Below are positions 44,740-55,416 of a stretch of 64,000 bases of DNA, one piece after another. The notes beneath the pieces are model-generated. The model was not told the DNA's origin. It did no database searches and saw only the letters and a list, made by a program, of their open reading frames with translations. Position numbers and translations under genes: made by a program. How positions within the stretch are numbered: position 1 is the stretch's first letter; every line of letters begins with the position of its first letter. This DNA is from Metellina segmentata. Its lineage: Eukaryota > Arthropoda > Arachnida > Araneae > Tetragnathidae. Location: assembly GCA_947359465.1 (NCBI GenBank), contig OX375876.1, forward strand, positions 80,250,359-80,314,358, given 5' to 3'.

Positions 44740-44752
44740 GGTTATGGGTTTT
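44738..44752 (+). other. Primer binding site, initiator-tRNA half type
   Basis: TTGGTTATGGG directly after the LTR resembles the Drosophila copia primer site, where an internal fragment of initiator tRNA-Met primes reverse transcription. Confidence 0.6.
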
Positions 44753-45382
44753 TGCAACGCGGAACTGCGTATTTGAAGTATTTATGAATAAGACGACGTA
44801 TTCTGATGAGTGAAGTTTACTTTCAATTTTGTGGTGTGAAGGATATTCTGGACTGAACTTTTGAAGTATTTGTAGGTAGACATTGACGGCGTATTGATAG
44901 CTCTTGATTTTTCATAGTTTTGACGTGACGAATTATGGATGGTAAAAACTTTGTTCAGTGTTCCAAATTAGAAGGATCCACGAACTGGGTTGACTGGAAA
45001 CTTGAAGTGAATTCCTTGTTTGTGCTGAACGATTGTGCCGGAATTATTGATGGCACTCTCGCGGAACCAACAACACCAGAGGACGACGCAAACGAAAGAA
45101 CATTACGGGAAAACAATCAAGCAGTGAAAGCTTACGCCAAAGCGAATGCAAAAGCTGCTGTGATTATCCGCACTACTGTATCAGCTAGTGTTCTAAATCT
45201 GATACGAATGCATGGAAATGAGGCCAAAGTCATATGGTCTGTGTTGTTATGCAACTATGAAAAAGTGTCATGCGTTAAATTGGACGGTACAGCTACACTC
45301 TACGTTTATGAGTGATGGCAACGACTTGGCGATTTTTTTTGGCGCACTTCTAGTAGCGAGCTAAGATAAATTAAGGCAACCC

Positions 45383-45576
45383 GGTGGAGTGGTCGTTCAC
45401 GGTAAGACGTTTGTCGCCAACTAATTTTTGTCGCCAAATCAAGATGGCGGCCGAATTCCGTAACAGCAGATAGGGTTGCCATAACAAAAACGGCAGATGT
45501 GAAGAAACTCCGCATAAGGTGAAGGTTACCATATTTGGCGACAAATCGCCTTCTTACCGTGAACGACCACTCAACC
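45383..45576. mobile_element. Merlin-type MITE, 194 bp
   Basis: The ends are GGTGGAGTGGTCGTTCACGG and, reversed, GGTTGAGTGGTCGTTCACGG. Exact 8-bp duplication GGCAACCC at 45375-45382 and 45577-45584. Includes a YY1-like AAGATGGCGGCC at 45441. Confidence 0.88.
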
Positions 45577-45661
45577 GGCAACCCATCTTTCGTTGCTGTT
45601 GTTGTGGTTTTCATGAACAACAGTAACAAAAGATGGGTTGCCTTAATTTATCGTAACTTGC

Positions 45662-46442
45662 GGTACAGCTACACTCTACGTTTATGAGCGATGGCAACGG
45701 CCTTGGCGATTTTTTTGGCGCACTTCCAAAGTCGCCAAGGAAAGAATTATTTCCTAACTCTTTTCCTGTCACAATTTTTTTTCTTTTTACAACACAGTTT
45801 TTAAGCACATTTCAGAACGTTTTAAAAAGTATATTTTTAAAAAACTTTCACAAAAAGTAGTAAGCTTAAGCACATATCAAAACACATTTGTGAACCAGCA
45901 GAGAAACTAAGCTACGAATGGTAAGAATACCCTGAAACTTATCAATTACACTAAATACAGTAAGCATGTTGAAAAAGAAAAAAAAAGAAATAATACCTGA
46001 TAACGTCAGAATTCTCTCGTAAAAAATAATGAAAACGAAATTGGTCAAAAAATCAAAACTCTTAATCCTGTCGTGAAAACTATTATAACAAAATAAAAAT
46101 TCCACAACTGTCAAAATACAAATAAATGGACCAATGGTATCACAGAAAACGATTTAAAAGGACCAATGCAATCAAAGGATATTTTAAAAACAAAATAACC
46201 AATGGTAGGAAAGAAAAAATTTCAAACGAATCAATGAAATCAAACGATTTGAACGGATTTTGGAAGAACTTTCTTGAATATTCAAAATGAAAATTGAAAG
46301 TTTCCGTTTGCCGAGGTTGCCATGAAAACAACAGCAACGAAAGATGGGTTGCCTTAATTTATCGTAACTCGCTACTAGAAGTGCGCCAAAAAAAATCGCC
46401 AAGCCGTTGCCATCACTCATAAACGTAGAGTGTAGCTGTACC
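45662..46442. mobile_element. Merlin-type element (GGTACAGCTACAC family), inner complete copy
   Basis: TIRs starting GGTACAGCTACACTCTACG at both ends extend well over 50 bp. Duplication TAACTTGC / TAACTCGC (one mismatch). It lies inside the outer copy of the same family. Confidence 0.85.
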
Positions 46443-46980
46443 TAACTCGCTACTAGAAGTACGCCAAAAATATCGCCAAGCCGTTGCCACCTCTTCAAAG
46501 AGAACAAGAGTTAAGCGGTGAAGGAAAGTTGCCACAAAATCTGTTAGCACCCCGAATTTTATCCATCCTTTCCGATGAAGAGTACCGTGAGTTTAAGTCT
46601 CAGTGGGACTTAATGCCAAGAACAGAAAAATCCCCTGAAAAGCTGATTGAACAAATCAATATGCGACTTCAACGAAGAGATCAGGAACATGAACTGATGG
46701 TCAAGACTTTGCGACAACGGCTCTCATGGCGAACAGAGGTAGTACTAATAAAAGCAGTTAGAAGAAGGTAGCTAAAAGACCTACGGTGCCAGCAAAATAT
46801 ACCAAGACGACGAACCGACGGAGTGGACCAAGTTCTAAGGGTTTCTACGGGAACCGCTTTCGCTGCAACAAACAAGGACATATCGGGAAATTCTGTCCAG
46901 ATTTCCCCGACAGGCCGTTTAAAGCAGAACACAGAACCTAAAGTTTTGTTGCCATTGCTCAAAACAGTGCATTCACATGT

Positions 46981-47276
46981 TTGAATGATGAGGACCGCGA
47001 TGTCGGGATTAAAGATGATGGAGCTACGGCTCATATTTCTAATTCATTGGAATATTTTAAGACGTATCATCACTTTGAAAAGATTACAGGCATCACAGTT
47101 GGGAATATGGAGAGAATACCTGCCTATGGATGTGGGGAAATTGACTTTTCTGCCACAATCGGAGATACACAAAGATCAATTATCCTCAAAGATGTACCAT
47201 ACGCACCAGACATCGGCAAGAATCTGCTATCAACATCAAAGGCAATGCAGCGAGGAATCTCACATGTTGGAAATTA
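46981..47276 (+). pseudogene. Copia protease region
   Basis: Aspartic protease segment with the active-site triplet region reading KDDGATAHISNS and downstream YAPDIGKNLLST. Family members normally have Asp-Ser-Gly; here it is Asp-Asp-Gly. Ends at a Merlin element. Confidence 0.75.
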
Positions 47277-47280
47277 AGAT

Positions 47281-49069
47281 GGTGGAGTGGTAGCATCCGA
47301 TACGTTAGGCCGCCAAAGCGATTGTTTACGCCAAATCAAGATGGCGGCCGATGTAAGCAATTCCAAGATGGCCGCCATATACAACGTGAACCTTTGCATA
47401 CAGTGCATAAATAATAATAATAATTTGTTTAAAAATTAAGAAAAAAGCAATATAAATTTCACTTGAAAATTTTCTAATATTTCAGTCTGGTTTTCTCCGA
47501 ACATGTACGCAATTTTGCGTCAATTTCATCCTAGTTTTGTCACTTAAAAAAAAAATTTAAATAAAAAAATTTAATTTATAATTGTTAAAAAAAAAAATTA
47601 ATTAAAAAAAAAACGCGATTTTTTTAAAACGTCCGGATTTTTATCAATTTTGAATTAGAAACTTTGCAATGCATAGAAAATTCAAAACAAGAAATCTTTT
47701 TTTAAAAAGGTAGTTTTTTTCTGTGATCATAATCCACACAAAGGTTTTTGATGAGGAAAAAAAAAATCTAAAAATTCTTCTGCTATCCATAAGTGTGAAA
47801 AAATATTTTTTTCACAATTTTTCTAGCAATTAGCTTTATGTGAGCAACTTAATGGGGATATTCCAGGTTATAGAGCCATATATGGAAAAGCAAGACAAAT
47901 ATTTTTATTGTAACGACTTTACAAGAGGAAATTGTTTTTTAGAGAAGTCAAAGCGTATTGTGCTTAAGGTTTCAATGCGTTTAAACCAGTATACCGGGAG
48001 AAATTTGTTTGTAGATAAGTCACAGCGTATAACGCGCGATCCCCGCCTGCCGGCTACCTCGCCGCCCCTCCGGGGCCGGCGAGGACCTTTCACCGTTGGC
48101 TTCCATGCGTATAAGTCACCGTATTGGGTGCCCACCCAAGCATAGTCCAGTGTTTGTAATATAACCAAAAGCTAAACAAAAATCAAACTTACCCTCATAG
48201 CCGGGTCCTTGAAATTCTGACTATGGTTAACAGTCATATGCTCGAATCGATAACCCTTGAACTCTTTGTCCTTCGGGTATTGATACCAGCATATGACTTC
48301 CAATAGTCAGAAATTTTTGTAGTTCCTTGCAAAATTCAGCTCTGAATTACCTCAGCCAAAACTTTCTGGTTCCTATTTTTCACCTCAACCATAAAACATT
48401 TATCCGTCCCTCGTTCAAGTCCTCCAAACACCCATTTACCCTCCAATTTCTTACTCCTGTTATACTTTCTTTTGCCAAACTTTTGTCCTATCTTTCTACA
48501 TTTCCACTCCTACCTATCACCAGCATCCTTTCTCAATGTTAAAATCATATCATTCTCACATGAAAGACATTTCACCCTCTTCCCAATCAAGCTACTACAT
48601 GTTTGCAAAAAAAAAAAAAAAAAAACATTTTCTAACGTTCAATAACACTATTCACTGCTATATCAAATCAACTAAGGGGAAATGAGCAACCAAGAGGGGA
48701 AAAAAATTCTTTTTTCCCCTCTTTTTATTTACAAACAAATTTAAAAAATTCTAACTTACAATCTGCTTTCCAAACTTATCCTAAAATTTTTGAAAATTAA
48801 TAAAACAAGTCGATTTTATAAATCAAGAGCAAAATTCATATGCACCCAACAATTTCAAAGACTGTCTAAATTTTAATTCCGTTCTACATTAAAATAAAAG
48901 TGGAAAAGCGTATTTTCTTCCTTAACCAATCATGAGACCCGTTTATTATCGTCAGGAGAAAATATCTAGGGTTGCCTTAAAACTAAGAAAAGCGCGAAAA
49001 CGGGAAGGTTACCATAATTGGCAATACATCGCTCGAAAGTTGTAACGTATCGGATACTACATACCATCC
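47281..49069 (-). mobile_element. Merlin element, copy 1
   Basis: TIRs GGTGGAGTGGTAGCATCC (left) and GGATGGTATGTAGTATCC (right, reversed), then CGATACGTTA in both. Exact 8-bp duplication ATTAAGAT at 47273-47280 and 49070-49077, in the Copia protease region. GG ends and 8-bp targets fit Merlin. A transposase remnant (48200-48325, minus) confirms it. Very similar to the 58261 copy, so recently active. Confidence 0.9.
48195..48325 (-). pseudogene. Merlin (IS1595/ISXO2-type DDE) transposase remnant
   Basis: On the minus strand one frame reads ISDYWKSYAGI and, after a shift, the next reads GYRFEHMTVNHSQNFKDP. This is the conserved SDxWxAY...TVNHSxNFxDP block of ISXO2-like transposases, which holds the second catalytic Asp. 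The frame then meets GTAAGT at the end of the block. Flanking domains are not recognisable. Confidence 0.7.
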
Positions 49070-49077
49070 ATTAAGAT

Positions 49078-50319
49078 AACATGTGTTGTCGTTTCTTCCG
49101 GATGGAATATCCAGACGACATCCTTTTGGAAGATAAGTGCTCTTCAAGTGGACTCTTTATACTGCAAGCAACGCCTGTAAAACCAAAGAGTGGTTCTGCT
49201 GCTTTAGCATACTTAGTGAACTCTGAGACGACAACTCCTCTTCTTGATGGGGCAACAACGACGACTAAGTTGCCGTTATCTCTCTGGCATCAACGGCTAG
49301 GACATCAAGGTATTCAGTACGTAAAGCAGTACCTGCATCAGAATCAAATTAATTTTGTTGATGATAAAGTATTTTGTGAACCATGTAGGTATGGAAAACA
49401 ATGTCGACGTACTTTCAAGCCAAAGAGATTCAAGACGAAAAAGCAAGTCGAGATCATTCATGCAGACTTGCTCGAATCGCCAATCTTTTCAAGAGGCGGA
49501 AATAAGTACATGCTAGTTCTTAAGGATGATTACTCAAGATTCCGAAGTGTTGAATTTCTGAGACACAAAGATGAAGCTGTGGATAAAATCAAGAACTTTT
49601 TGGCCCGAACGTCCAAGAATGGCATAGATGTAAAATAACTGGTTTACAGATGGAGGTCGAGAATTCAACAGTGCAAAGCTGAGAAAAATAACAGATGACG
49701 CTGGCATCAAGTTGTGAACCATTATGCCGTACACGCCAAAACAAAACGGTTTGGTTGAAAGGGAGAACCGTACGATAATGGATGCAATTCGTACTATGCT
49801 CAAGGATTCAGGATTGCCACAGTTCTTATGGGCGGAAGCAGCATCTACCGCTGTATACATTTTAAACCGAACTGGACTTGACTGGACCAACTAGGATCGC
49901 AAGAAAATCTCCATTTGAGGTTTGGTTTGGATATAAACCAGACATAAAAAACCTCAGCGTGTTTGGATCGACTACATTTGTTCATGTGCCAAAGATTAAG
50001 AGAAGTAAACTGGACGACAAGGCTGAAAAAGGGTACCTAGTTGGTTATTGCGACTTCGATGAATATCGTGTCTTCATACCATCAAAGAATGACACTGTAA
50101 AGAGTACCAATGCTGGGTGAGAGAGGTGGGTCCAATCTGCTGTTCAATGAACAGCAGATTGGACCCACCTCTCAGTCTCTAGGAACAGAGTCCAGAGCTG
50201 AACCATCAAGCGCTATTAAAATTGAAATTACAGGCATCCTTGAAGATTCAGATGAACAGGAGGCTGATGGTTTGACTTGTGAAGACGAACCCCAACAAGC
50301 AACCACGCATGAATTGTGA
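49078..50319 (+). pseudogene. Copia integrase, frameshifted
   Basis: The GAG-pre-integrase zinc site is visible as WHQRLGH and CEPCRYGK. The catalytic core follows: HADLLESP (first Asp), DDYSRF, a shift at about 49638, FTDGGREF (second Asp), and QNGLVERENRT (Glu). Then WFGYKPDIKNLSVFGS and the GYLVGY region. Stops at about 49637, 49716 and 49892. A perfect 53-nt palindrome disrupts the C-terminal part at 50121-50173. Confidence 0.85.
50121..50173. repeat. Perfect 53-nt palindrome
   Basis: Arms of 26 bp (GAGAGGTGGGTCCAATCTGC..., exact complement on the other side) around a single A. It lies in the integrase C-terminal region of the Copia element, where it adds a non-native segment. Confidence 0.9.
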
Positions 50320-50929
50320 GACCGTTCTACTGTCAGACGCCTTATCAGATTTAACGATTACGAGGTGTACAGCACCATTGCAAATTTAAACGAGCCCCAA
50401 ACATATCAAGACGCAACTAAGTCTCCTGAATGTGCCAAATGGAAACAAGCAATGGACGATGAGATTGCTTCGTTGGAACAGCTACACTCTACGTTTATGA
50501 GTGATGGCAACATCCTTGGCGATTTTTTGGCGCATTTCTAAAGTCGCCAAGGAAAGAATTATTCCTTAACTCTTTTTCGTTACAATTTTTTTTCTTTTTA
50601 CAACACACTTTTTAAACACATTTCAGAACGTTTTAAAAAGTATATTTAAAAAAAAATTTCACAAAAAGTAGTAAGCTTAAGCACATATTAAAACACATTT
50701 GTGAACCAGCAGAGAAACTAAGCTACTAATGTTGGGTAAGAATACCCTGAAACTTATCAATTACACTATATACAGTGGACATGTTAAAAAAGAAACAGAT
50801 TTACAAAAAAAAAAAAAAAGCAAGAAATAATACAACCTGATAACGTCAGAATTCTTTCGTAAAAAAATAATAAAAACGAAAATGGTCAAAAAAACAAAAT
50901 TCTTAATCCTTTAGTGAAAACTATTATAA

Positions 50930-52479
50930 TCTCTCTATATTAAAAAAAAGTTACCGCCGCCGCCGCCGCCACCGCAGGATTGAAATTTTGTTGTTTAGCT
51001 CCATTCTTAGACGGTTTCCCGATAAAGTACTGATCGGAAAAAAATTAAATTACCATGCTTTGTTCTTCATCGTATTCCCTGGATAATTATTAAGATTTTT
51101 TTTCGATGCGGCTATTAGTTTAGGTTTTATTAAGTGTTAAAGTTGAAGAAGTGAAATTTCTTCCGCGAGTGAGCAAAACACATTCAAATTTTCAGTCTTT
51201 AGTCGTGAGGTTTTTTTAAAGAGTACCTCTCAACGTAAATTTTTGCAGCTCGTCGAGTTTTTTTTGAAATTTAAATTTGGTTCTTGAAAATATTTTTTTG
51301 AAATTCGGGAAAAATCGGGACATTTTTGTTACTTTTTTTTAAAACTGCCGTATCTATATCTAATTACTATTAGTTTTTAATTTTTAAAATATCGCAGTAT
51401 ACCTCAGAAAATACTTTTTCTTACGGTACTATTATTTTTGAAATCGGTTAATAATTAAATTGGATGCGATCAAAAGTTCGTGATACAAAATTCGGAATCT
51501 TCGGATATTTTCGCTACTTTTTGTTAAAACCGTTATGTCTACGGCAAAAACCATTATTTTTTAAATTTGAGAACATCACTGAATACACTACATTACACTC
51601 TTTCTTATGGTACAATTATTTTTCAAATTGGTTAATAAACAAAATCGATGCAATTAAAAGTAGGTCATACAATTTTCGGAACTTTCAGATCGTAACATCC
51701 GATACAAAACTAAAATGGTCATATCTATATAGTATTACTGTTAGTTTTTAATTTTAAAAATATTGCAGGATACCTCACAATGTACTCTTTCTTACGGTAC
51801 AATTATTTTTAAAATTGGTTCATAAATAAATTCGATGCAATCAAAAGTTGGTGACACAAATTTCGTATTTTTCAGTTCGCATAGTTGGTTCCGCAAACAG
51901 TAGTGGATTGCATTTTCGACTATCGGGTTTGCCAGATATCAAATTTATCGTAGCAACAATTGCCATAAAAACGATTTCTTTTTATTTGGCGAGGAAAAAG
52001 GCTCGTTTTTTTCCCTCTGTTCTCAAGACAGTTTACCGACAAAGTACAATCGTAAAGTTTTCATATTAACACTGTTTACTTAAAATTGTACAGGGAACAA
52101 GATACAGAAGATTTTTTACTGATGCGGCTATTAGTTTAGGGTGCATTAAGTGTTAAAGCAAAAAAAAGTGAAATCAATTGCGAAAGAAGTATTGGTTTGA
52201 GAAAGCAAACCAAACGGGATTGCGTAGCAATCCCCGGGGTTTGCGAGCGTAAGCGAGCAGGGTGCGAAGCCCTCGCTATGACGTCATGTACCGGAAAGTG
52301 AAATCAGCATAATACGAATTATTCAGATAGTTTCACTCTGTTAAAGGAATGTTGGTGTGCGAAGCAAACCAAATGGCATTTGTGAAAGGAGTGTTGGTTT
52401 GCGAAGCAAACCAAATGGGATTGCGCAGCAATCCCCTGGGGTTGGCGAGCGTAAGCGAGCAGCGGGCGGAGCCCCCTAG
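50930..52479 (+). mobile_element. Helitron, complete, non-autonomous
   Basis: Starts TCTCTCTATATTAAAA after A, ends GGCGGAGCCCCCTAG before T. The paralogous Merlin-type copy (46085-46100) shows the empty site ATTATAACAAAATAA. A CCG run lies at 50954-50972. The 3' part repeats GCGAAGCAAACCAAATGG and GCGAGCGTAAGCGAGCAG blocks twice. No Rep/helicase domain. Confidence 0.92.
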
Positions 52480-52742
52480 TAAAATAAAAATTCCTTAACT
52501 GTCAAAATACAAATAAATGGACCAATGGTATCACAGAAAACGATTTAAAAGAACCAATGCAGTTAAAAGATATTTTAAAAACAAAATAACCAATTGGAGA
52601 AAAGAAAAAATTTCAAACGAATCAATGAAATCAAACGACATTAACGGATTTTGGAAGAACTTTCTAGAATATTCAAAATGAAAATTGAAAGTTTCCGCTT
52701 GTCGAGGTTGCTATGAAAACCACAACACCCGTTACAAAAGAT

Positions 52743-53010
52743 TATTTTTTATATTTTATTTCCAATGGCAACGCAGTACAATTGCGAAGACAATACAATA
52801 CAATACAAAGTACAGAGTTGACCGAGGTCATTTTAGCCTTATACAAGGCCAGAAGTGATGGTCACTTGTGAAGGGGCACCCAGTGGGTGGACCATCATTG
52901 TCCCTAACAAAGGACAGCACAATTTACATCCATGCCCTAACCCCGGATTCGAACCAGGAACCTTCCGATCCAGAGGCCAACACCTTGACCACTAGACCGG
53001 TTGGTCGGCT
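52743..53010 (-). repeat. tRNA-headed SINE, second family
   Basis: The same head as the common SINE (GGTTCGAATCC B box, GCCGACCAACCGG start) but a different body (GGTCACTTGTGAAGGGGC reversed) and an ATACAATACAATAC-type tail. Exact 14-bp duplication CCGTTACAAAAGAT at 52729-52742 and 53011-53024. Confidence 0.88.
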
Positions 53011-53136
53011 CCGTTACAAAAGATGGGTTGCCTTAATTTATCGCAACTCGCTACTAGAAGTGCGCCAAAAAAAATCTCCAAGCTGTTGCCATCACTCATA
53101 AACGTAGAGTGTAGCTGTACCGCTTCGTTTGCCAAG

Positions 53137-53809
53137 CATGTGACATGGCAACTCGAAGAGTCAACCAAAGGACGGAAAATACTAGCAAATCGTTGGGTCT
53201 ACAAGGTAAAGACGAACCCAGACGGCTCCATTGAAAGATTCAAAGCCCGTTTAGTGGCTAAAGGATTTACACAGACGCCGGATATCAATTACACAGAAAT
53301 CTTTAGTTCTGTGTGTCGCTATGACACTATTCGAGATGTGATTGCAACGGCAGCTAAGGAATACCTAAAGTTATATCAAATTGATGTAGAGACAGCATTC
53401 CTGTATGATGAGTTGACAGAGGAAATCTACATGCACCAACCCGAAGGTTACAACGATGGAAGTAGGCGTGTATGCAAGATGCTTCGACCACTCTACGGTT
53501 TGAAACAAGCTGGAATGTTGGAATGCCAAGTTTACTGACGTTCTGAAGAAACATGGAATGATCCAGAGTAAATCCGACAACTGTCTGTTTATACACAATG
53601 AGGAAGGTCAGAAGATGCTACTTGCCATTTATGTTGATGATGGCATTATTGCTGTTCGAGACGAAGCAACTTTTTTGAATTTCATGGAAGAACTCAAGCA
53701 ACATTTCATTATTACGTTGAGTTGCTTCCTAGGTTTGCAAGTTACACGGTTGGATGACGGTTCATTTTTTGTTCACCAAGAGACATTTACCAAGAAGGTA
53801 ACACCATAG
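53137..53809 (+). pseudogene. Copia reverse transcriptase
   Basis: Begins after the Merlin-type insertion. Motifs: NRWVYKVKTNPDGSIERFKA, RLVAKGFTQ, YQIDVETAFLY, LRPLYGLKQ, then after a one-base shift at about 53535 the catalytic AIYVDDGI. The part after TKKVTP is deleted up to RNase H. Confidence 0.88.
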
Positions 53810-53820
53810 GACACGGCATT

Positions 53821-54306
53821 GTGTATAAAAACGATGAAGACCAAAGCTTAATGTTGTTTAGTGATGCAGACAACAACAGCTGCCCAGAGACACGTAGGTC
53901 TCGCACAGGTGTTGTCTCCTTTTATGGTGCTGGTGCAATCTCACGGAGAAGCAAGCTACAACAGGCCATATCCAATTCAACGACAGAGGCAGAGTTTATG
54001 GCAGCGGCAGATGCCACGAAATATCTTATATGGTTAAATTGTTTGTTTAAAGAGATAGCCAATAACGTATCTCTTCCAATCCTACTGATTGATAATCAGA
54101 GTGCTATCAAATATATTAAGAATTCAATGTTTCACGCCAGGACAAAACACATCGACCAAAGATATAAGTTTGTCCAAGATGAGTTTTCAAAGGGACTTTT
54201 TCATTTGGGCTGTGTTAGAAATGATAAGCAACGAGCTGATATTCTGACCAAGGCATTCCCAGCTCCCCAATTTCACTTTCAAAAGAATTTACTGGGTGTC
54301 AAATAA
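53821..54306 (+). pseudogene. Copia RNase H
   Basis: Continues out of the deletion with LFSDADNN (first Asp), NSTTEAEFMAA (Glu), LIDNQSAI (Asp), HARTKHIDQRY and RADILTKAFP, ending in TAA. Open throughout. Confidence 0.88.
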
Positions 54307-54376
54307 GTTAAAATGTGAAACTTTAATTAGTATTATTTTTAGAACTATTTTTGTTTCATGCTCGAAGGAGTCTGTT

Positions 54377-54715
54377 TCTAATGCCTACACTGGCAGACCA
54401 GAGGAGTGTCAGGCCCGTCGAAGACGGCAAGAGGCGAGGGGGTGCGCCTTCCATGTTATTGAGCCCCATTGGGAGGAAGTCCGACTTTGCTCGGCATACA
54501 TGACACGTCCGTTTTACAGGAAGGTCCCTTTCATACATCCATTCACTCACACATATCGTAATTTAGATACCAATCAGAGGCCGATAACCCTCTGATCAGA
54601 TACCCCCAGAGGTATTGATTTGGTATGGGAACATGGGGGACTTTGTGACCACGACCTATTTAACGTGCCCCAGTCACCATTAGTGAACACGACGGTCTTT
54701 AGCCAGGTCGAAGCG
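54377..54715. mobile_element. Short insertion with 14-bp duplication, unknown family
   Basis: A 339-bp GC-richer segment flanked by exact CGAAGGAGTCTGTT copies (54363-54376, 54716-54729) just before the 3' LTR. The target length suits LINE-driven insertion. No A/B boxes were recognised. Confidence 0.7.
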
Positions 54716-54725
54716 CGAAGGAGTC

Positions 54726-54928
54726 TGTTAAAATAACTAGTATTTCTGAAGTATCGAGCATAAATAACTTTTATTAGTTTATTCTATCATTTGTCCAATT
54801 TGGCATCATCTTTGTCTTTCATGTTCCTAACCCTGATTTTTGAATTGTAACGTGATTGTGATTTTCCTTCATACTCGAAAATAAACGCACTCAAATTACT
54901 TCAATATTTTGCTTTCATATTTACAATT
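54726..54928 (+). repeat. 3' LTR of Copia element
   Basis: Matches the 5' LTR. A purine-rich GCGCGAAGGAG tract precedes it. Confidence 0.9.
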
Positions 54929-55416
54929 AATCTCCTGCGACGGCGAAATTATCTTAATAATTCGTATAATCCTGATTTGACTTTCCGGTCCATGACGTCA
55001 CAGCGAAGGCTTCGGCCCCCTGCTCGCTTACGCTCGTCAAACAAACAACAAAAAATATTATCTGGAACCAAATTCAAATTTCTTAAAAAAACTCGACGAG
55101 CTGCAAACATTCACGTTTAGAGGTACTCTAAAAAAAATCACGACTGAAGAATGAAAATTTGTACGTCTTTTGCGCACTCGCGTTAGAAATTTTGTTTTTT
55201 CTATTTTGACACTTAATAAACCCTAAACTAATAGCCGCATCGGAAAAAAAAATCTTCAAAATTGTCCACAGAACACGATGAAGAATAAACCATGTTAATT
55301 TCGTAATTTTCTGATCCGTACTTTTTCGGGTAACCGTCTAAGAATTGAGCTAAACTACACAGTTTTCAATCCTGCGATAGCAGCGATACATTTTTTAATA
55401 TAGAGAGATTAGGTAA

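Larger units (their letters stand above)
45286..46490. mobile_element. Merlin-type element (GGTACAGCTACAC family), outer copy, right end lost
   Basis: It starts GGTACAGCTACACTCTACG in gag after AATTGGAC and ends abruptly at GCCGTTGCCA, lacking the last 30 bp, so the second target copy is gone. It is invaded by 45383-45576 and 45662-46442. Confidence 0.7.
44935..46770 (+). pseudogene. Copia gag, interrupted
   Basis: ATG at 44935 opens a UBN2/gag-type region (SKLEGSTNWVDWKLEVNSLF, then VLNLIRMHGNEAKVIWSVLL). It stops inside a Merlin-type insertion at 45286, then resumes after 46490 (DEEYREFKSQW, EKLIEQINMRLQ). A zinc-knuckle follows at about 46845-46895 in another frame: RCNKQGHIGKFC, where the first Cys of the CCHC set appears replaced by Arg. 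Part of the middle of gag is missing. Confidence 0.8.
50475..53121. mobile_element. Merlin-type element (GGTACAGCTACAC family) with inner insertions
   Basis: Ends GGAACAGCTACACTCTACG and, reversed, GGTACAGCTACACTCTACG. Exact 8-bp duplication GCTTCGTT at 50467-50474 and 53122-53129, between Copia integrase and RT. Without the Helitron (50930-52479) and SINE (52743-53010) it matches the 45662 copy. Confidence 0.9.
44535..54928 (+). mobile_element. Copia-type LTR retrotransposon with nested insertions
   Basis: Two LTRs of about 204 bp (44535-44739, 54726-54928) start TGTTAAAATAACTAG. The 5-bp target duplication AATCT occurs at 44530-44534 and 54929-54933. Gene order gag-protease-integrase-RT-RNase H, with integrase before RT, is diagnostic for Copia. 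The intact element would be about 5 kb; the extra length is due to Merlin-type insertions at 45286-46490, 47281-49069 and 50475-53121, plus a short insertion at 54377-54715. All ORFs are broken. Confidence 0.93.
44431..55408 (-). mobile_element. Helitron split by a Copia element
   Basis: The 5' end TCTCTCTATATTAAAA lies at 55408 (minus, after an A) and the 3' end GTGGAGCCCCCTAG at 44431 (before a T). Its two parts, 54929-55408 and 44431-44534, become one Helitron similar to the one at 50930-52479 once the Copia element is removed. Sequence on both sides of the break aligns with that copy (around its 52300-52400). No Rep/helicase. Confidence 0.85.

Noticed and set aside
45306..45808. Minus-strand ORFs within the Copia gag region
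   Set aside because: They read across the Merlin-type insertions and their inverted repeats, with no protein motif.
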